64,000 nucleotides of DNA. Source: Acidimicrobiia bacterium. Lineage in GTDB: Bacteria > Actinomycetota > Acidimicrobiia > Acidimicrobiales > VFJN01. The notes below the pieces were generated by a model. That model ran no database searches and was not told the DNA's origin. It worked only from the letters and a program-made list of their open reading frames with translations. The position numbers and the translations under genes are program-made. This document shows, in pieces, positions 17,808 to 26,344 of this stretch. Position 1 is the stretch's first letter, and each line of letters begins with the position of its first letter. The stretch spans positions 134,366 through 198,365 of the forward strand of contig SHVB01000001.1 of assembly GCA_009694375.1 (NCBI GenBank), given 5' to 3'.

Positions 17808-18443
17808 ATGCCAGCCCTACCCACCTTCCCCATCACCACCCTGGCGGTGCGGCCCCTGCCCGATGCCGTCATCGACCAGATCGGCCACGACGCTCGCTCC
17901 GCGTATGTGGAACGCTTCTGGCTCGGCATCCTCGGCCCTAGTGCCACCTGGTTGCTGCGACGCTTGGTGGACGCACTCGAGGCCGCCCCCGAAGGCTTCG
18001 ACCTCGATCTGGCCCTCATCGCCACCGAACTCGGCCTCGGCACCCGCTCCGGCCAGAACTCCCCCTTCGTGCGCACAGTGCAACGCTGCGCCCGCTTCGG
18101 GGTGGTGGCCATGGTGGGCACCACCGAACTACAGGTGCGACGAAAACTCCCGCCCCTCACGCAATACCAAATCGATCGCCTTCCCCCACATCTCCGCGAA
18201 GAGCATCACCGCTGGACGGCCAGTGAGCGGGCCCACCCCTCCCCCGATGAGCGTCGAGAACACGCTCGCGGCCTGGCGCTATCACTACTCGCTGACGGCG
18301 AGGACGTTGCCACCGCCGAGCGCTTGCTCCACGGTCGCGCCGTGCACCCGGCCATGGCCCATGAGGCGGTGGCCTGGGCCGTCGCGCACGGTGGGGTGAC
18401 GCAACGACTCACCGCCGGTGACCGGCCCCCAACCGCCGCCTGA
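17808..18443 (+). CDS. Conserved actinobacterial protein of unknown function
   Basis: 211 aa, soluble, no signal peptide. I do not recognise a domain. The first 110 residues contain a patterned helical region (ERFWLGILGPSATWLLRRLV, then ALIATELGLGTRSGQNSPF) that resembles a small winged-helix or replication-initiator-like fold, but this is weak. The C-terminal 60 residues are charged and helical. Unlike most genes here it has a clear ribosome-binding site (GAGGAG, 5 nt before ATG) and a short leader with the repeat at 17768-17785. It is convergent with pepA, 7 bp apart. Confidence 0.7.
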   Translation: MPALPTFPITTLAVRPLPDAVIDQIGHDARSAYVERFWLGILGPSATWLLRRLVDALEAAPEGFDLDLALIATELGLGTRSGQNSPFVRTVQRCARFGVVAMVGTTELQVRRKLPPLTQYQIDRLPPHLREEHHRWTASERAHPSPDERREHARGLALSLLADGEDVATAERLLHGRAVHPAMAHEAVAWAVAHGGVTQRLTAGDRPPTAA

Positions 18444-18450
18444 GGTCGGT

Positions 18451-19908
18451 TCAGGCGATCGGCTTCGGCTTCACGAAACCGTCGATCATCTCCACCAGGG
18501 TGCGCACTCCGAATCCGGTGCCCCCCTTCACGATCTCACCGTCAACTTCGGGAGCATCGGCCGGACCGGCGATATCGAGGTGAACCCAGGGGATGTCGCC
18601 CGCCACGAAGTGCTCCAGGAACACTCCCGCCGCCAGGGTGCCGCCGTAGCGCAGGCCGGTGATGTTCTTCAGATCAGCGATGTCGCTGCGAAGTTTGCCC
18701 TTCAGATACGGCGGCAGAGGCAGGGGCCACACCCACTCCCCCGCCCGCTCGGCGGCCGAGCACACCTGCGCTGACCATCCGGCGTGATTGCTCATCAGAC
18801 CGGCGATGCGTTCGCCCAGCCCCACCATGCAGGCGCCGGTCAACGTGGCGAGATCCACGATGGCATCAGGCTCGTGCTCCGAAGCCAGCGACAGCGCATC
18901 GGCCAGCAGCAACCGACCTTCGGCATCGGTGTTGAGCACCTCCACGGTGGTCCCGTTGCGAATCGTGAGCACATCGCCCACCCGAGTGGCATCGCCACCG
19001 GTCATATTGTCGGTCAACGGAAGGAATCCCAGCACTCGCACCTTGGCCCCGAGGGTGGCGATCGCACTCATGGCCCCGAGCACGGCGGCGGCGCCCGCCA
19101 TGTCTTCCTTCATGCCGACCATCCCCTCCGAGGACTTGAGCGACAAGCCACCGGAGTCGAAGGTGACTCCCTTACCCACGAGGGCGACGGTGCTGCGCGG
19201 TTTGGCGGGTTCATAGGACAACTGCAGAAAGCGCGGCGCCTGGAAGGAACCGCGGCTGATCCCGAGCAGGCCACCGAGGCGTTGCTGGCGGATCTCCTTC
19301 TCATCCCACACGGTCACGGTGAACCCGGCCCGCTGACCTTCCTTCACGGCCCGCTTGGCAAATTCGATCGGCGTCAGCGTGCCCCCGGGTTCATTCACCA
19401 AGTCCCGGGTGCGGTTCACCGCCTCGGCGATCACCACCCCGCGATCGATCGCCGCCTGCACCCGCTGACCGCCACCACCCAGGATGGTCACCCGCTCCAG
19501 TACCGTGGGGGTGGGGTCGGCCTTGTAGGTCAAGAAGCGGTAGCCGCCCAGCACAAGGCCCTCGGCGATGGCCTGGGCCACCCGAGCGGGGCTCAATTCA
19601 TCCCGCACACACCCCGAGAAATCCACCGACAACGTGCTGTACCGCCGCGCCGCCCGAGCCAGACCGCCACAGGCATGACGAACGACATTGGCATCCACCA
19701 TGGCCGCCGGACCGACCCCCACCACAAAAGTGACGTGCCCAGCCGAGTCCGACAGGACCCGCACCTCGCCCCGTCGGCCATGGAAACGCTGGGCCTCGAG
19801 GGAGACCCAGTCCACCCCGCCCCCGCTGCTTTGGCCCTCGAACATGGCCACGGCATGCGCCTCGAGCCCGGCCGGGATACTGCGAGCAAGCGTGATGGTC
19901 AGCGGCAT
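18451..19908 (-). CDS. pepA: Leucyl aminopeptidase (M17)
   Basis: 485 aa. The C-terminal catalytic domain has VGKGVTFDSGGLSLK, KEDMAGAAAVLGAM, NTDAEGRLLLADAL and a TGACMVGLG segment, which hold the two-metal site of M17 peptidases. The N-terminal domain is the usual macro-like fold. It releases N-terminal residues from peptides in the cytoplasm. AAGGA sits 8 nt before the ATG, and the gene starts 19 bp after the adenosyltransferase gene, so the two are probably cotranscribed. Confidence 0.95.
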   Translation of the reverse strand: MPLTITLARSIPAGLEAHAVAMFEGQSSGGGVDWVSLEAQRFHGRRGEVRVLSDSAGHVTFVVGVGPAAMVDANVVRHACGGLARAARRYSTLSVDFSGCVRDELSPARVAQAIAEGLVLGGYRFLTYKADPTPTVLERVTILGGGGQRVQAAIDRGVVIAEAVNRTRDLVNEPGGTLTPIEFAKRAVKEGQRAGFTVTVWDEKEIRQQRLGGLLGISRGSFQAPRFLQLSYEPAKPRSTVALVGKGVTFDSGGLSLKSSEGMVGMKEDMAGAAAVLGAMSAIATLGAKVRVLGFLPLTDNMTGGDATRVGDVLTIRNGTTVEVLNTDAEGRLLLADALSLASEHEPDAIVDLATLTGACMVGLGERIAGLMSNHAGWSAQVCSAAERAGEWVWPLPLPPYLKGKLRSDIADLKNITGLRYGGTLAAGVFLEHFVAGDIPWVHLDIAGPADAPEVDGEIVKGGTGFGVRTLVEMIDGFVKPKPIA

Positions 19909-19927
19909 GGTGGGGATCCTTCGAGGA

Positions 19928-20467
19928 TCAGGTTTCTCGGGCGAGAAGTGGCACGCCTTCTACCCAGCGAGCGAAGGTCCACAAAAGGGAGGAAAGACGA
20001 TTCAGGTACGGGATGATCTGGGAGCCATCCTCCACTACCCCCACCGAGGCTCGTTCCGCCCGCCGCACCACCGCGCGAGCAAGGTCCAGCAACGCCGAGG
20101 TTCGGTCCTGGCCGGGCACCACGAACTCGGCGGGAAGCACGAAGCGCTCGCTCACGTTGTCGATGATCACCTCGATGGCGGTCACCATGGCGGCTGAGAC
20201 CTTCGAGGTGCCCTCGGTGAGTTTCGGGTGGTTGGCGGTATCGGTCGCCATCTCCGCCATAAGGACCCACAGATCTCGCTCAACCGCCACGAGGAACCCG
20301 TTCAGCTCGCCCTGAGCGGCCGTCTCGGCGCGAGCCATCCCGATAGCCGCCTGCGCTTCATCCAGGTGACCGAGGGCCTCGAACCGAGGAGACGACTTGA
20401 GATCACGACCGCCATAGAGCAGTCCGGTGGTGCCATCGTCTCCCTTGCCTGTCCAGATCTTTGTCAC
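19928..20467 (-). CDS. pduO: PduO-type cob(I)alamin adenosyltransferase
   Basis: 179 aa. The family start TKIWTGKGDDGTTGLLYGG is clear, followed by LGHLDEAQAAIGMAR and, later, the binding segment ADYATV-like region in the helical bundle and a VVRRAERASV motif. It transfers the adenosyl group from ATP to cob(I)alamin. GTG 20467 was chosen because TAGGGT lies 8 nt upstream, giving a leaderless mRNA. An alternative GTG at 20509 overlaps the stop of the carboxylase gene (GTGA) and adds 14 residues without homology. The cobalamin-dependent metH lies nearby. Confidence 0.9.
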   Translation of the reverse strand: MTKIWTGKGDDGTTGLLYGGRDLKSSPRFEALGHLDEAQAAIGMARAETAAQGELNGFLVAVERDLWVLMAEMATDTANHPKLTEGTSKVSAAMVTAIEVIIDNVSERFVLPAEFVVPGQDRTSALLDLARAVVRRAERASVGVVEDGSQIIPYLNRLSSLLWTFARWVEGVPLLARET

Positions 20468-20475
20468 GGACGACA

Positions 20476-20481
20476 ACCCTA
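20476..20481 (-). promoter_or_regulatory. -10 element TAGGGT before pduO
   Basis: TAGGGT lies 8 nt before GTG 20467. The surrounding CCGGTAGGGTTGTC is repeated exactly upstream of lpdA (around 37455-37468), which supports it being a promoter core. Confidence 0.5.
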
Positions 20482-20505
20482 CCGGCGTCTCGCCGCGTCC
20501 CCGAA

Positions 20506-22287
20506 TCACCAGGTATCAATGTTGGGCCGCTTCTTGCCCGTCCGGATCACCGTCGGGGCGGCGGCGAAGGTGGTGGCGATCCAGCGTCGAGAGTCGGCCG
20601 GATCCACCACGTCATCGATCTCAAAGTGGCTGGCCGTGTTCACCGCCCGGCCGTGAACATACATGCGGTCGACCATCTCCTCGTACGTGCGCTTTCGCTC
20701 GGCGGGGTCGGTGATGGCCTCAAGTTCCTGGCGGTACCCAAGACGCACAGCACCTTCGAGACCCATCCCCCCGAACTCGCCAGTGGGCCACGCGATGCAA
20801 AACAGGGGGGCCTTGAAACTGCCGCCCGCCATCGCCTGCGCCCCGAGCCCATAGCCCTTGCGCAGGATGATGGTGCCCGTCGGCACGGTGATGTTGGCCC
20901 CGGTGACGAAAAGTCGGCTCACGTGGCGCACGAGTGCCGTGGCCTCTGCCTCCGGGCCCACCATGATCCCCGGCGTATCGCACAGAAACAGCACGGGCAG
21001 GTCAAAGGCATCGCAGAGTTGCAAAAAGCGAGCGGCCTTATCGGCCCCGTCGGCGTCGATGGCGCCGGCCCGGTGGAGGGGATTGTTGGCCACGATCCCG
21101 AGTGGAGAACCCTCGACGCGGGCCAGCGCGGTAACCATGCCGGCACCGAAGGCGGAGCGCAGTTCGAGCACCGAGTCCACATCAACGATCGAGGCCACCG
21201 CGGCGCGTACGTCGTACACCGCCAACCGATTCTCCGGGATCACGGTGCGGGCCAGCGCAGGGTCCGGAGCCGTCCAGTCTTCGGTGCTGCCCTGAAAATA
21301 GGAGAGGTACTGCCGGGCGGCCACCACGGCGGCGGCCTCGTCGGGTACGGCAATGTCGACCACGCCGTTAGGGACCTGCACCGCCATCGGGCCGATGGCC
21401 TCCGGGGGAAACACGCCGAGGCCACCGCCTTCAATCATGGCCGGACCGCCCATGCCGATATTGGAGCCGTCGGTGGCGATGATCACGTCGCAACAGCCAA
21501 GGATGGCCGCGTTGCCGGCGAAGCAGCGGCCACTGGTGATGCCCACCAACGGCACGAGCCCTGAAAGTTGGCCGAAGAACAGAAAGGCCATGCAATCGAG
21601 ACCGGATACGCCGGTGCCGTCGGTGTCGCCGGGGCGGCCGCCGCCGCCCTCGGCAAAGAACACCACGGGAAGTTGTTGACGCTCGGCCACATCGAACAGG
21701 CGGTCCTTCTTGCGGTGATTCTGCAGGCCCTGCGTACCGGCGAGGACGGTGTAGTCGTACGACATCGCCACCACCGGGTGACCCGCCACGGTGCCCATAC
21801 CCCCCACCAGACCATCGGCGGGGGTGCGCTCGATGAGGTCCTCCAGCGGTCGGCGGCGGCGCTGGGCGGCGATAGCCAGGGGGCCGTACTCCACGAAACT
21901 GCCCGCATCGAGGAGATCCTCCACATTCTCCCGGGCGGTGCGCTGCCCGGTGCGGCGCCGCCGCTCCACCGCATCCGGCCGGGCCCCGTCGAGCCCGATG
22001 GCATGACGGGCTCGCACCTCGGCGAGGTCGTCACGCGTTCTCCCCAACTCCACCTCGGCCACCGCCGGTACGTCAGTTGGCTCGAGTACGGCCAACCGGT
22101 CCCCCACCGCCACCCCATCGCCGGGCGCCACCCACAGGCGCATCACCACACCGCCGACGCTGGCCTCCACCGGGTATTCCATCTTCATCGACTCCAACAC
22201 GACCACCGCTCGGCCCGCCGGCACCGCCTCACCCACCGCCGCTACCCTCACCACGGTCCCCGCCAGCGGTGCGCGCAACTCAATCAT
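20506..22287 (-). CDS. Acyl-CoA carboxylase: biotinyl domain fused to carboxyltransferase
   Basis: 593 aa. Residues 1-75 form a biotinyl/lipoyl-type domain with the biotin Lys at about 35 in ESMKME. After a linker, residues 110-593 form a carboxyltransferase of the AccD5/PccB type (TARENVEDLLDAGSF, GGGGRPGDTDGTG, NIGMGGPAMIEGGG, GYGLGAQAMAGGSF). It would move CO2 from carboxybiotin to an acyl-CoA such as acetyl-, propionyl- or methylcrotonyl-CoA. Most relatives carry the biotin domain on the biotin carboxylase subunit, which is not in this window. ATG 22287 was chosen because MIELRAPLAGTVV is the domain start. It is divergent from metH. Confidence 0.88.
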   Translation of the reverse strand: MIELRAPLAGTVVRVAAVGEAVPAGRAVVVLESMKMEYPVEASVGGVVMRLWVAPGDGVAVGDRLAVLEPTDVPAVAEVELGRTRDDLAEVRARHAIGLDGARPDAVERRRRTGQRTARENVEDLLDAGSFVEYGPLAIAAQRRRRPLEDLIERTPADGLVGGMGTVAGHPVVAMSYDYTVLAGTQGLQNHRKKDRLFDVAERQQLPVVFFAEGGGGRPGDTDGTGVSGLDCMAFLFFGQLSGLVPLVGITSGRCFAGNAAILGCCDVIIATDGSNIGMGGPAMIEGGGLGVFPPEAIGPMAVQVPNGVVDIAVPDEAAAVVAARQYLSYFQGSTEDWTAPDPALARTVIPENRLAVYDVRAAVASIVDVDSVLELRSAFGAGMVTALARVEGSPLGIVANNPLHRAGAIDADGADKAARFLQLCDAFDLPVLFLCDTPGIMVGPEAEATALVRHVSRLFVTGANITVPTGTIILRKGYGLGAQAMAGGSFKAPLFCIAWPTGEFGGMGLEGAVRLGYRQELEAITDPAERKRTYEEMVDRMYVHGRAVNTASHFEIDDVVDPADSRRWIATTFAAAPTVIRTGKKRPNIDTW

Positions 22288-22355
22288 CCCCGCCGTTCTA
22301 GCCCAACCCCACTCCCCGGCACGGTTTGGGTGCGAGGTGTGAGGGAGAGCACCGG

Positions 22356-22361
22356 TAACCT
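22356..22361 (+). promoter_or_regulatory. -10 element TAACCT before metH
   Basis: TAACCT is 8 nt before the metH ATG, with no ribosome-binding site. The 82-bp gap to the divergent carboxylase is too short for a cobalamin riboswitch and none is visible. Confidence 0.4.
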
Positions 22362-22369
22362 CTGGCCTC

Positions 22370-25300
22370 ATGGGCACCACGACCTACCTCGAGTTACTCC
22401 GGGAGAAGGTGGTCGTCTACGACGGCGCTTTCGGCACCTACGTGCAGACCCTCGAACTCGGCCCCGACGACTTCGGAGGGGAACACTTCGAGGGCTGCAA
22501 CGAACTGCTCGTAGCCACCCGGCCCGATGTGATCGCCGGGATGCACGAAGAGTTCTTCCGGATCGGCGTGGATGTGGTGGAGACCGCCAGTTTTGGCTCC
22601 TTCGCCATCCCCCTCGGCGAATACGGGATCGGAGAGCGCAGCCACGAGCTCAACGTCACCGCCGCCCGGATCGCCCGCGAAGTGGCCGACGGGTACGACG
22701 GGCTGGTGGCCGGCTCAATCGGCCCCGGCACCAAGTTCGCGTCGCTCGGCCAGATCCGATTCGCCGAACTGCGCGATGCCTACGAGGTGCAGGCCCGCGG
22801 CCTCCTCGAGGGGGGCGTCGACGTCTTCCTCGTGGAAACCCAGTTCGACCTCCTCGGGGCGAAAGCCGCCATGATCGGCTGCCGCCGGGCCATGGCGGCG
22901 GAGGGCCGCGACGTTCCTATCCAGGTGCAGGTCACCATGGAACTCACCGGCACCATGCTTCCCGGCACCGAAATCGGCGCCGCCCTCGCCGCCCTCGACG
23001 CCATGCGGCCCGATGCGATTGGCATCAACTGCGCCACCGGCCCCGCTGAGATGAGCGAGCACCTTCGCTATCTCAACCAACACTCGCGCGTTCCGATCGC
23101 CTGTCTCCCCAACGCCGGTCTGCCGTCGGTACTCAACGGCAAAATGCACTACGACCTCACCCCCACCCAACTGGCCGACTTCCAGCGTCGCTTCGTGACC
23201 GACTTTGGGGTGGGCATCGTGGGCGGGTGCTGCGGAACCACCGTCGAACACATTGCCGCGGTGGTCGAGGCCGTGAAGGACCTCACCCCGACCACCCGCA
23301 CGTTCGAACACGAAGATGGCGCCACCTCCATCTACTCGTTCACCCCCTTCGAGCAACAACTCACCTACCTCTCCATCGGCGAACGCACTAACGCCAACGG
23401 CTCCAAGAAGTTCCGGGAGGCGATGCTGGCGGGCGACTGGGACATGTGCGTGGCCATGGCCCGGGAGCAGGAAAAAGAAGGTGCTCACGTCCTCGATCTG
23501 TGCGTGGATTACGTGGGCCGAGATGGCTCCGCCGACATGGATGAGATCGCGTCCCGTTTCGCCACGCAGGCCACCGTCCCGATCATGATCGACTCCACCG
23601 AACCCCAGGTGATCGAAACGGCTCTCCAGTGGATTGGCGGACGCGCCATTCTGAACTCGGTGAACCTGGAAGACGGCGACGCCCCCGGCACTCGCCTTGA
23701 TCGCTTCCTGTCTCTCGCTCGCGAGTACGGCGCCGCCGTGGTGTGCACATGCATCGACGAGGAGGGCCAAGCCCGCACCCCCGAATGGAAACTCAAGGCC
23801 GCCACCGCCATTCACGACATCGCCGTACATCGCTACGGCCTCGAGCCCGGCGACTTGTTCTTCGATCCGTTGGCCCTCACCCTCGGGACGGGCATGGAGG
23901 AAAGCCGCGGCGACGGCGCCTCCACCCTGGAGGGCATCCGCCTCATCAAAGCGCACCTGCCCGGGGTGCACACCACCCTCGGTCTGTCCAACATCTCCTT
24001 TGGCCTCAACCCACCCGCCCGCCACGCCCTCAACTCCGTCTACCTGCACGAGGCCGCCCAAGCAGGCCTCGATTCCGCCATCGTGCACGCCGCCCGCATC
24101 ATGCCGCTCGCTCGTATCCCCGATGAGCAAAAGCAGGTGTGCCTTGATGTGATCTACGACCGCCGCACCGACGACTACGACCCGCTCCAGGTGCTGTTGG
24201 CCATGTTTGACGGGGTCACCGCCTCGACGGTTGAAAAAGAGGACCGCTCCGACTGGCCCATCGAAAAGTTGCTGGCCACCCGCATCATCGACGGCGACCG
24301 CGATGGCCTGACCGCCCATCTCGATTTGGCTCTTGAGCAAGGCCACCCACCGCTCGCCATCATCAACGACATCCTCCTCGAGGGCATGAAGACCGTCGGC
24401 GACCTCTTTGGCAAAGGGGAGATGCAATTACCGTTCGTGCTGCAATCGGCCGAAACCATGAAGGCGGCGGTGGCCTACCTCGAGCCGATGATGGACAAGG
24501 TGGACGGCGAGTCCACTAAGGGCCGCATCGTGCTCGCCACGGTGAAGGGCGATGTGCATGACATCGGCAAGAACCTGGTGGACATCATCCTCACCAACAA
24601 CGGCTACGAGGTGCACAACCTCGGCATCAAGGTGAACGTGACCGAAATGGTGGACAAGGCAGTGGAGGTCAAAGCCGACGCCATCGGCATGAGCGGACTA
24701 CTGGTGAAAAGCACTCTCATCATGCGGGAGAACCTGGAGGAGTTGAACAGCCGCGGCTTGGCCGACATTCCGGTGCTCCTCGGCGGCGCCGCCCTCACCC
24801 GGGTGTATGTCGAGCGCGACCTGCGCGAGGTCTACGACGGTCGGCTCTTCTACGGCAAGGACGCCTTTGAGGGCCTGCACGTGATGGACCGCATCGGCGC
24901 CACCAAACGCGGCGACACTCCCGACGACCCCGACTGGGGTCGCATCCCCACCGACTCCACCATCGAGTTGAAAGGCCGCTTCGCCAAACCGGGGTCTAGC
25001 GACGCCAACCCGGTTGAGGTTCCCGCCCGCTCCCCCGAGGTGGCCACCGATAACGAAGTCTTCGTGCCGCCGTTCCTCGGCAGTGAAGTGGTGAAGGGCA
25101 TCTCCCTCGACGAGATCGCTGGCTTCATCAACGAAACCGCCCTGTTTCGCAATCAGTGGCAGTTTCGCCCCACCAAGGGGGAGAATGACACCGCCTTCAA
25201 GGACCGCATCCGGCCGATGCTCAGGGAGGAACTAGCCAAGGCCAAGGCGGCGGGCATCCTCACCCCACAGCTGGTCTACGGCTATTTCCCGGCGAACGGC

Positions 25301-25852
25301 GACGGCGACGACCTCGTGATCTGGTCCGACGAAACCCGCACGGCCGAGCAAGCCCGCTTCCACTTCCCTCGTCAGCAGAAGGACAAGTTCCTCTGTATCG
25401 CTGATTTCTTCCGGCCCGCCGACGGGCCCACGGTGGACTACGCGGCGTTCCACATCGTGACGATGGGACCCGCCGTCAGTGAGGCCGCCGCCGTGCTGTT
25501 TCAGGAGGATCGCTACCAGGAATACCTGCTGCTGCACGGCTTGGGTGTGGAAATGGCCGAGGCGCTCGCCGAACTCTGGCACCAGCGCATCCGCACGGAG
25601 TGGGGCTTTGTGGACCAGGACGGCCCGGCGGTGGCGGGCCTGTTTCGCCAGCAGTACCGCGGCGGCCGCTACTCCAGTGGCTATCCGGCCTGCCCAGACC
25701 TCGAAGACAACGTCACCATCTCGGACCTCCTCGGCGGCCCGCGCATCGGCCTCGAGTGCAGCGAGGACACCGGGTTCCAGTATCAGCCCGAGCAGACCAC
25801 CAGTGCCTTGATCTGTCATCACCCACAGGCCAAGTACTTCGTGGCCCGCTAG
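22370..25852 (+). CDS. metH: Cobalamin-dependent methionine synthase
   Basis: 1160 aa, full length. Domains in order are: homocysteine-binding barrel (residues 1-310; zinc Cys in GINCAT and GGCCGTT), folate barrel (about 340-600; SIGERTNANGSKKFRE), helical cap, B12 domain (DVHDIGKN near 727, His the lower cobalt ligand) and the activation domain (about 900-1160; YSSGYPACPDLED). It methylates homocysteine to methionine in the cytoplasm with methyl-folate and cobalamin. It lies near pduO and the carboxylase. It is well conserved; the 570-codon open frame opposite it is a composition artefact. Confidence 0.97.
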   Translation: MGTTTYLELLREKVVVYDGAFGTYVQTLELGPDDFGGEHFEGCNELLVATRPDVIAGMHEEFFRIGVDVVETASFGSFAIPLGEYGIGERSHELNVTAARIAREVADGYDGLVAGSIGPGTKFASLGQIRFAELRDAYEVQARGLLEGGVDVFLVETQFDLLGAKAAMIGCRRAMAAEGRDVPIQVQVTMELTGTMLPGTEIGAALAALDAMRPDAIGINCATGPAEMSEHLRYLNQHSRVPIACLPNAGLPSVLNGKMHYDLTPTQLADFQRRFVTDFGVGIVGGCCGTTVEHIAAVVEAVKDLTPTTRTFEHEDGATSIYSFTPFEQQLTYLSIGERTNANGSKKFREAMLAGDWDMCVAMAREQEKEGAHVLDLCVDYVGRDGSADMDEIASRFATQATVPIMIDSTEPQVIETALQWIGGRAILNSVNLEDGDAPGTRLDRFLSLAREYGAAVVCTCIDEEGQARTPEWKLKAATAIHDIAVHRYGLEPGDLFFDPLALTLGTGMEESRGDGASTLEGIRLIKAHLPGVHTTLGLSNISFGLNPPARHALNSVYLHEAAQAGLDSAIVHAARIMPLARIPDEQKQVCLDVIYDRRTDDYDPLQVLLAMFDGVTASTVEKEDRSDWPIEKLLATRIIDGDRDGLTAHLDLALEQGHPPLAIINDILLEGMKTVGDLFGKGEMQLPFVLQSAETMKAAVAYLEPMMDKVDGESTKGRIVLATVKGDVHDIGKNLVDIILTNNGYEVHNLGIKVNVTEMVDKAVEVKADAIGMSGLLVKSTLIMRENLEELNSRGLADIPVLLGGAALTRVYVERDLREVYDGRLFYGKDAFEGLHVMDRIGATKRGDTPDDPDWGRIPTDSTIELKGRFAKPGSSDANPVEVPARSPEVATDNEVFVPPFLGSEVVKGISLDEIAGFINETALFRNQWQFRPTKGENDTAFKDRIRPMLREELAKAKAAGILTPQLVYGYFPANGDGDDLVIWSDETRTAEQARFHFPRQQKDKFLCIADFFRPADGPTVDYAAFHIVTMGPAVSEAAAVLFQEDRYQEYLLLHGLGVEMAEALAELWHQRIRTEWGFVDQDGPAVAGLFRQQYRGGRYSSGYPACPDLEDNVTISDLLGGPRIGLECSEDTGFQYQPEQTTSALICHHPQAKYFVAR

Positions 25853-25871
25853 CCCCACCGCCCGGAGTAGT

Positions 25872-25886
25872 TAGTTAGGATAACTA
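25872..25886. promoter_or_regulatory. Probable MarR operator palindrome
   Basis: TAGTTA-GGA-TAACTA is a perfect inverted repeat with a 3-nt centre. An extra TAGTTA copy overlaps it at 25868-25873. It occupies the -35 region of the promoter for the marR gene that starts at 25904, the classic position for MarR autorepression. Confidence 0.6.
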
Positions 25887-25891
25887 TCTGT

Positions 25892-25897
25892 TAGACT
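25892..25897 (+). promoter_or_regulatory. -10 element TAGACT, leaderless start
   Basis: TAGACT is 6 nt before the ATG of the marR gene; there is no ribosome-binding site. Confidence 0.55.
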
Positions 25898-25903
25898 TGG
25901 GGT

Positions 25904-26344
25904 ATGCCCGGCTCCCCCGCCCCAACCGACGTGGAAATCGCGGCTCGCCTGCGCCTCAGCGCCACGCGCCTGGCCCGCCGACTGCGCCAAGAAGGCGGCG
26001 GCGGGCTCACGCCCAGCCAACTCTCCGCCCTGGCGGCCGTCCACAACAACGGGCCCCTCACCCTGGGGGCGTTGGCCGACTACGAACGGGTCGCTCCCCC
26101 AACCATCACCAAGTGCGTGGCGAAACTCGAAGCCGCTGGTCTCCTCGAGCGCACCACCGACGGCACCGACCGACGGATTCATCGAGTGAGCACCACCAAA
26201 TCCGGCGATGCCCTCATCGCTGAGACGCGTCGCCGGAAGACCACCTGGCTGACCCAACGCCTTGAAGCCCTCGACCCCACCGAGCGATCCCGCCTCGCCG
26301 CCGCGCTCGATGTGCTCGATCGCTTATGCGAAGAACCCCGATGA
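25904..26344 (+). CDS. MarR family transcriptional regulator
   Basis: 146 aa. It has the winged-helix pattern of the family: helix SQLSALAAVHNNGPLTLGAL, recognition segment VAPPTITKCVAKLEAAGLLE and wing RTTDGTDRRIHRVSTT. It most likely represses its own operon (MFS exporter and nitroreductase) and responds to a small toxic ligand. A palindromic operator overlaps its promoter. Its stop overlaps the next start as ATGA. Confidence 0.92.
   Translation: MPGSPAPTDVEIAARLRLSATRLARRLRQEGGGGLTPSQLSALAAVHNNGPLTLGALADYERVAPPTITKCVAKLEAAGLLERTTDGTDRRIHRVSTTKSGDALIAETRRRKTTWLTQRLEALDPTERSRLAAALDVLDRLCEEPR

Noticed and set aside
22288-22369. Cobalamin riboswitch before metH
   Set aside because: Only 82 bp are available, no B12-box sequence is visible, and a -10 element sits 8 nt before the ATG.
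22715-24427. 570-codon open frame opposite metH
   Set aside because: It has no domain and follows the third-position GC pattern of metH, which is certain.
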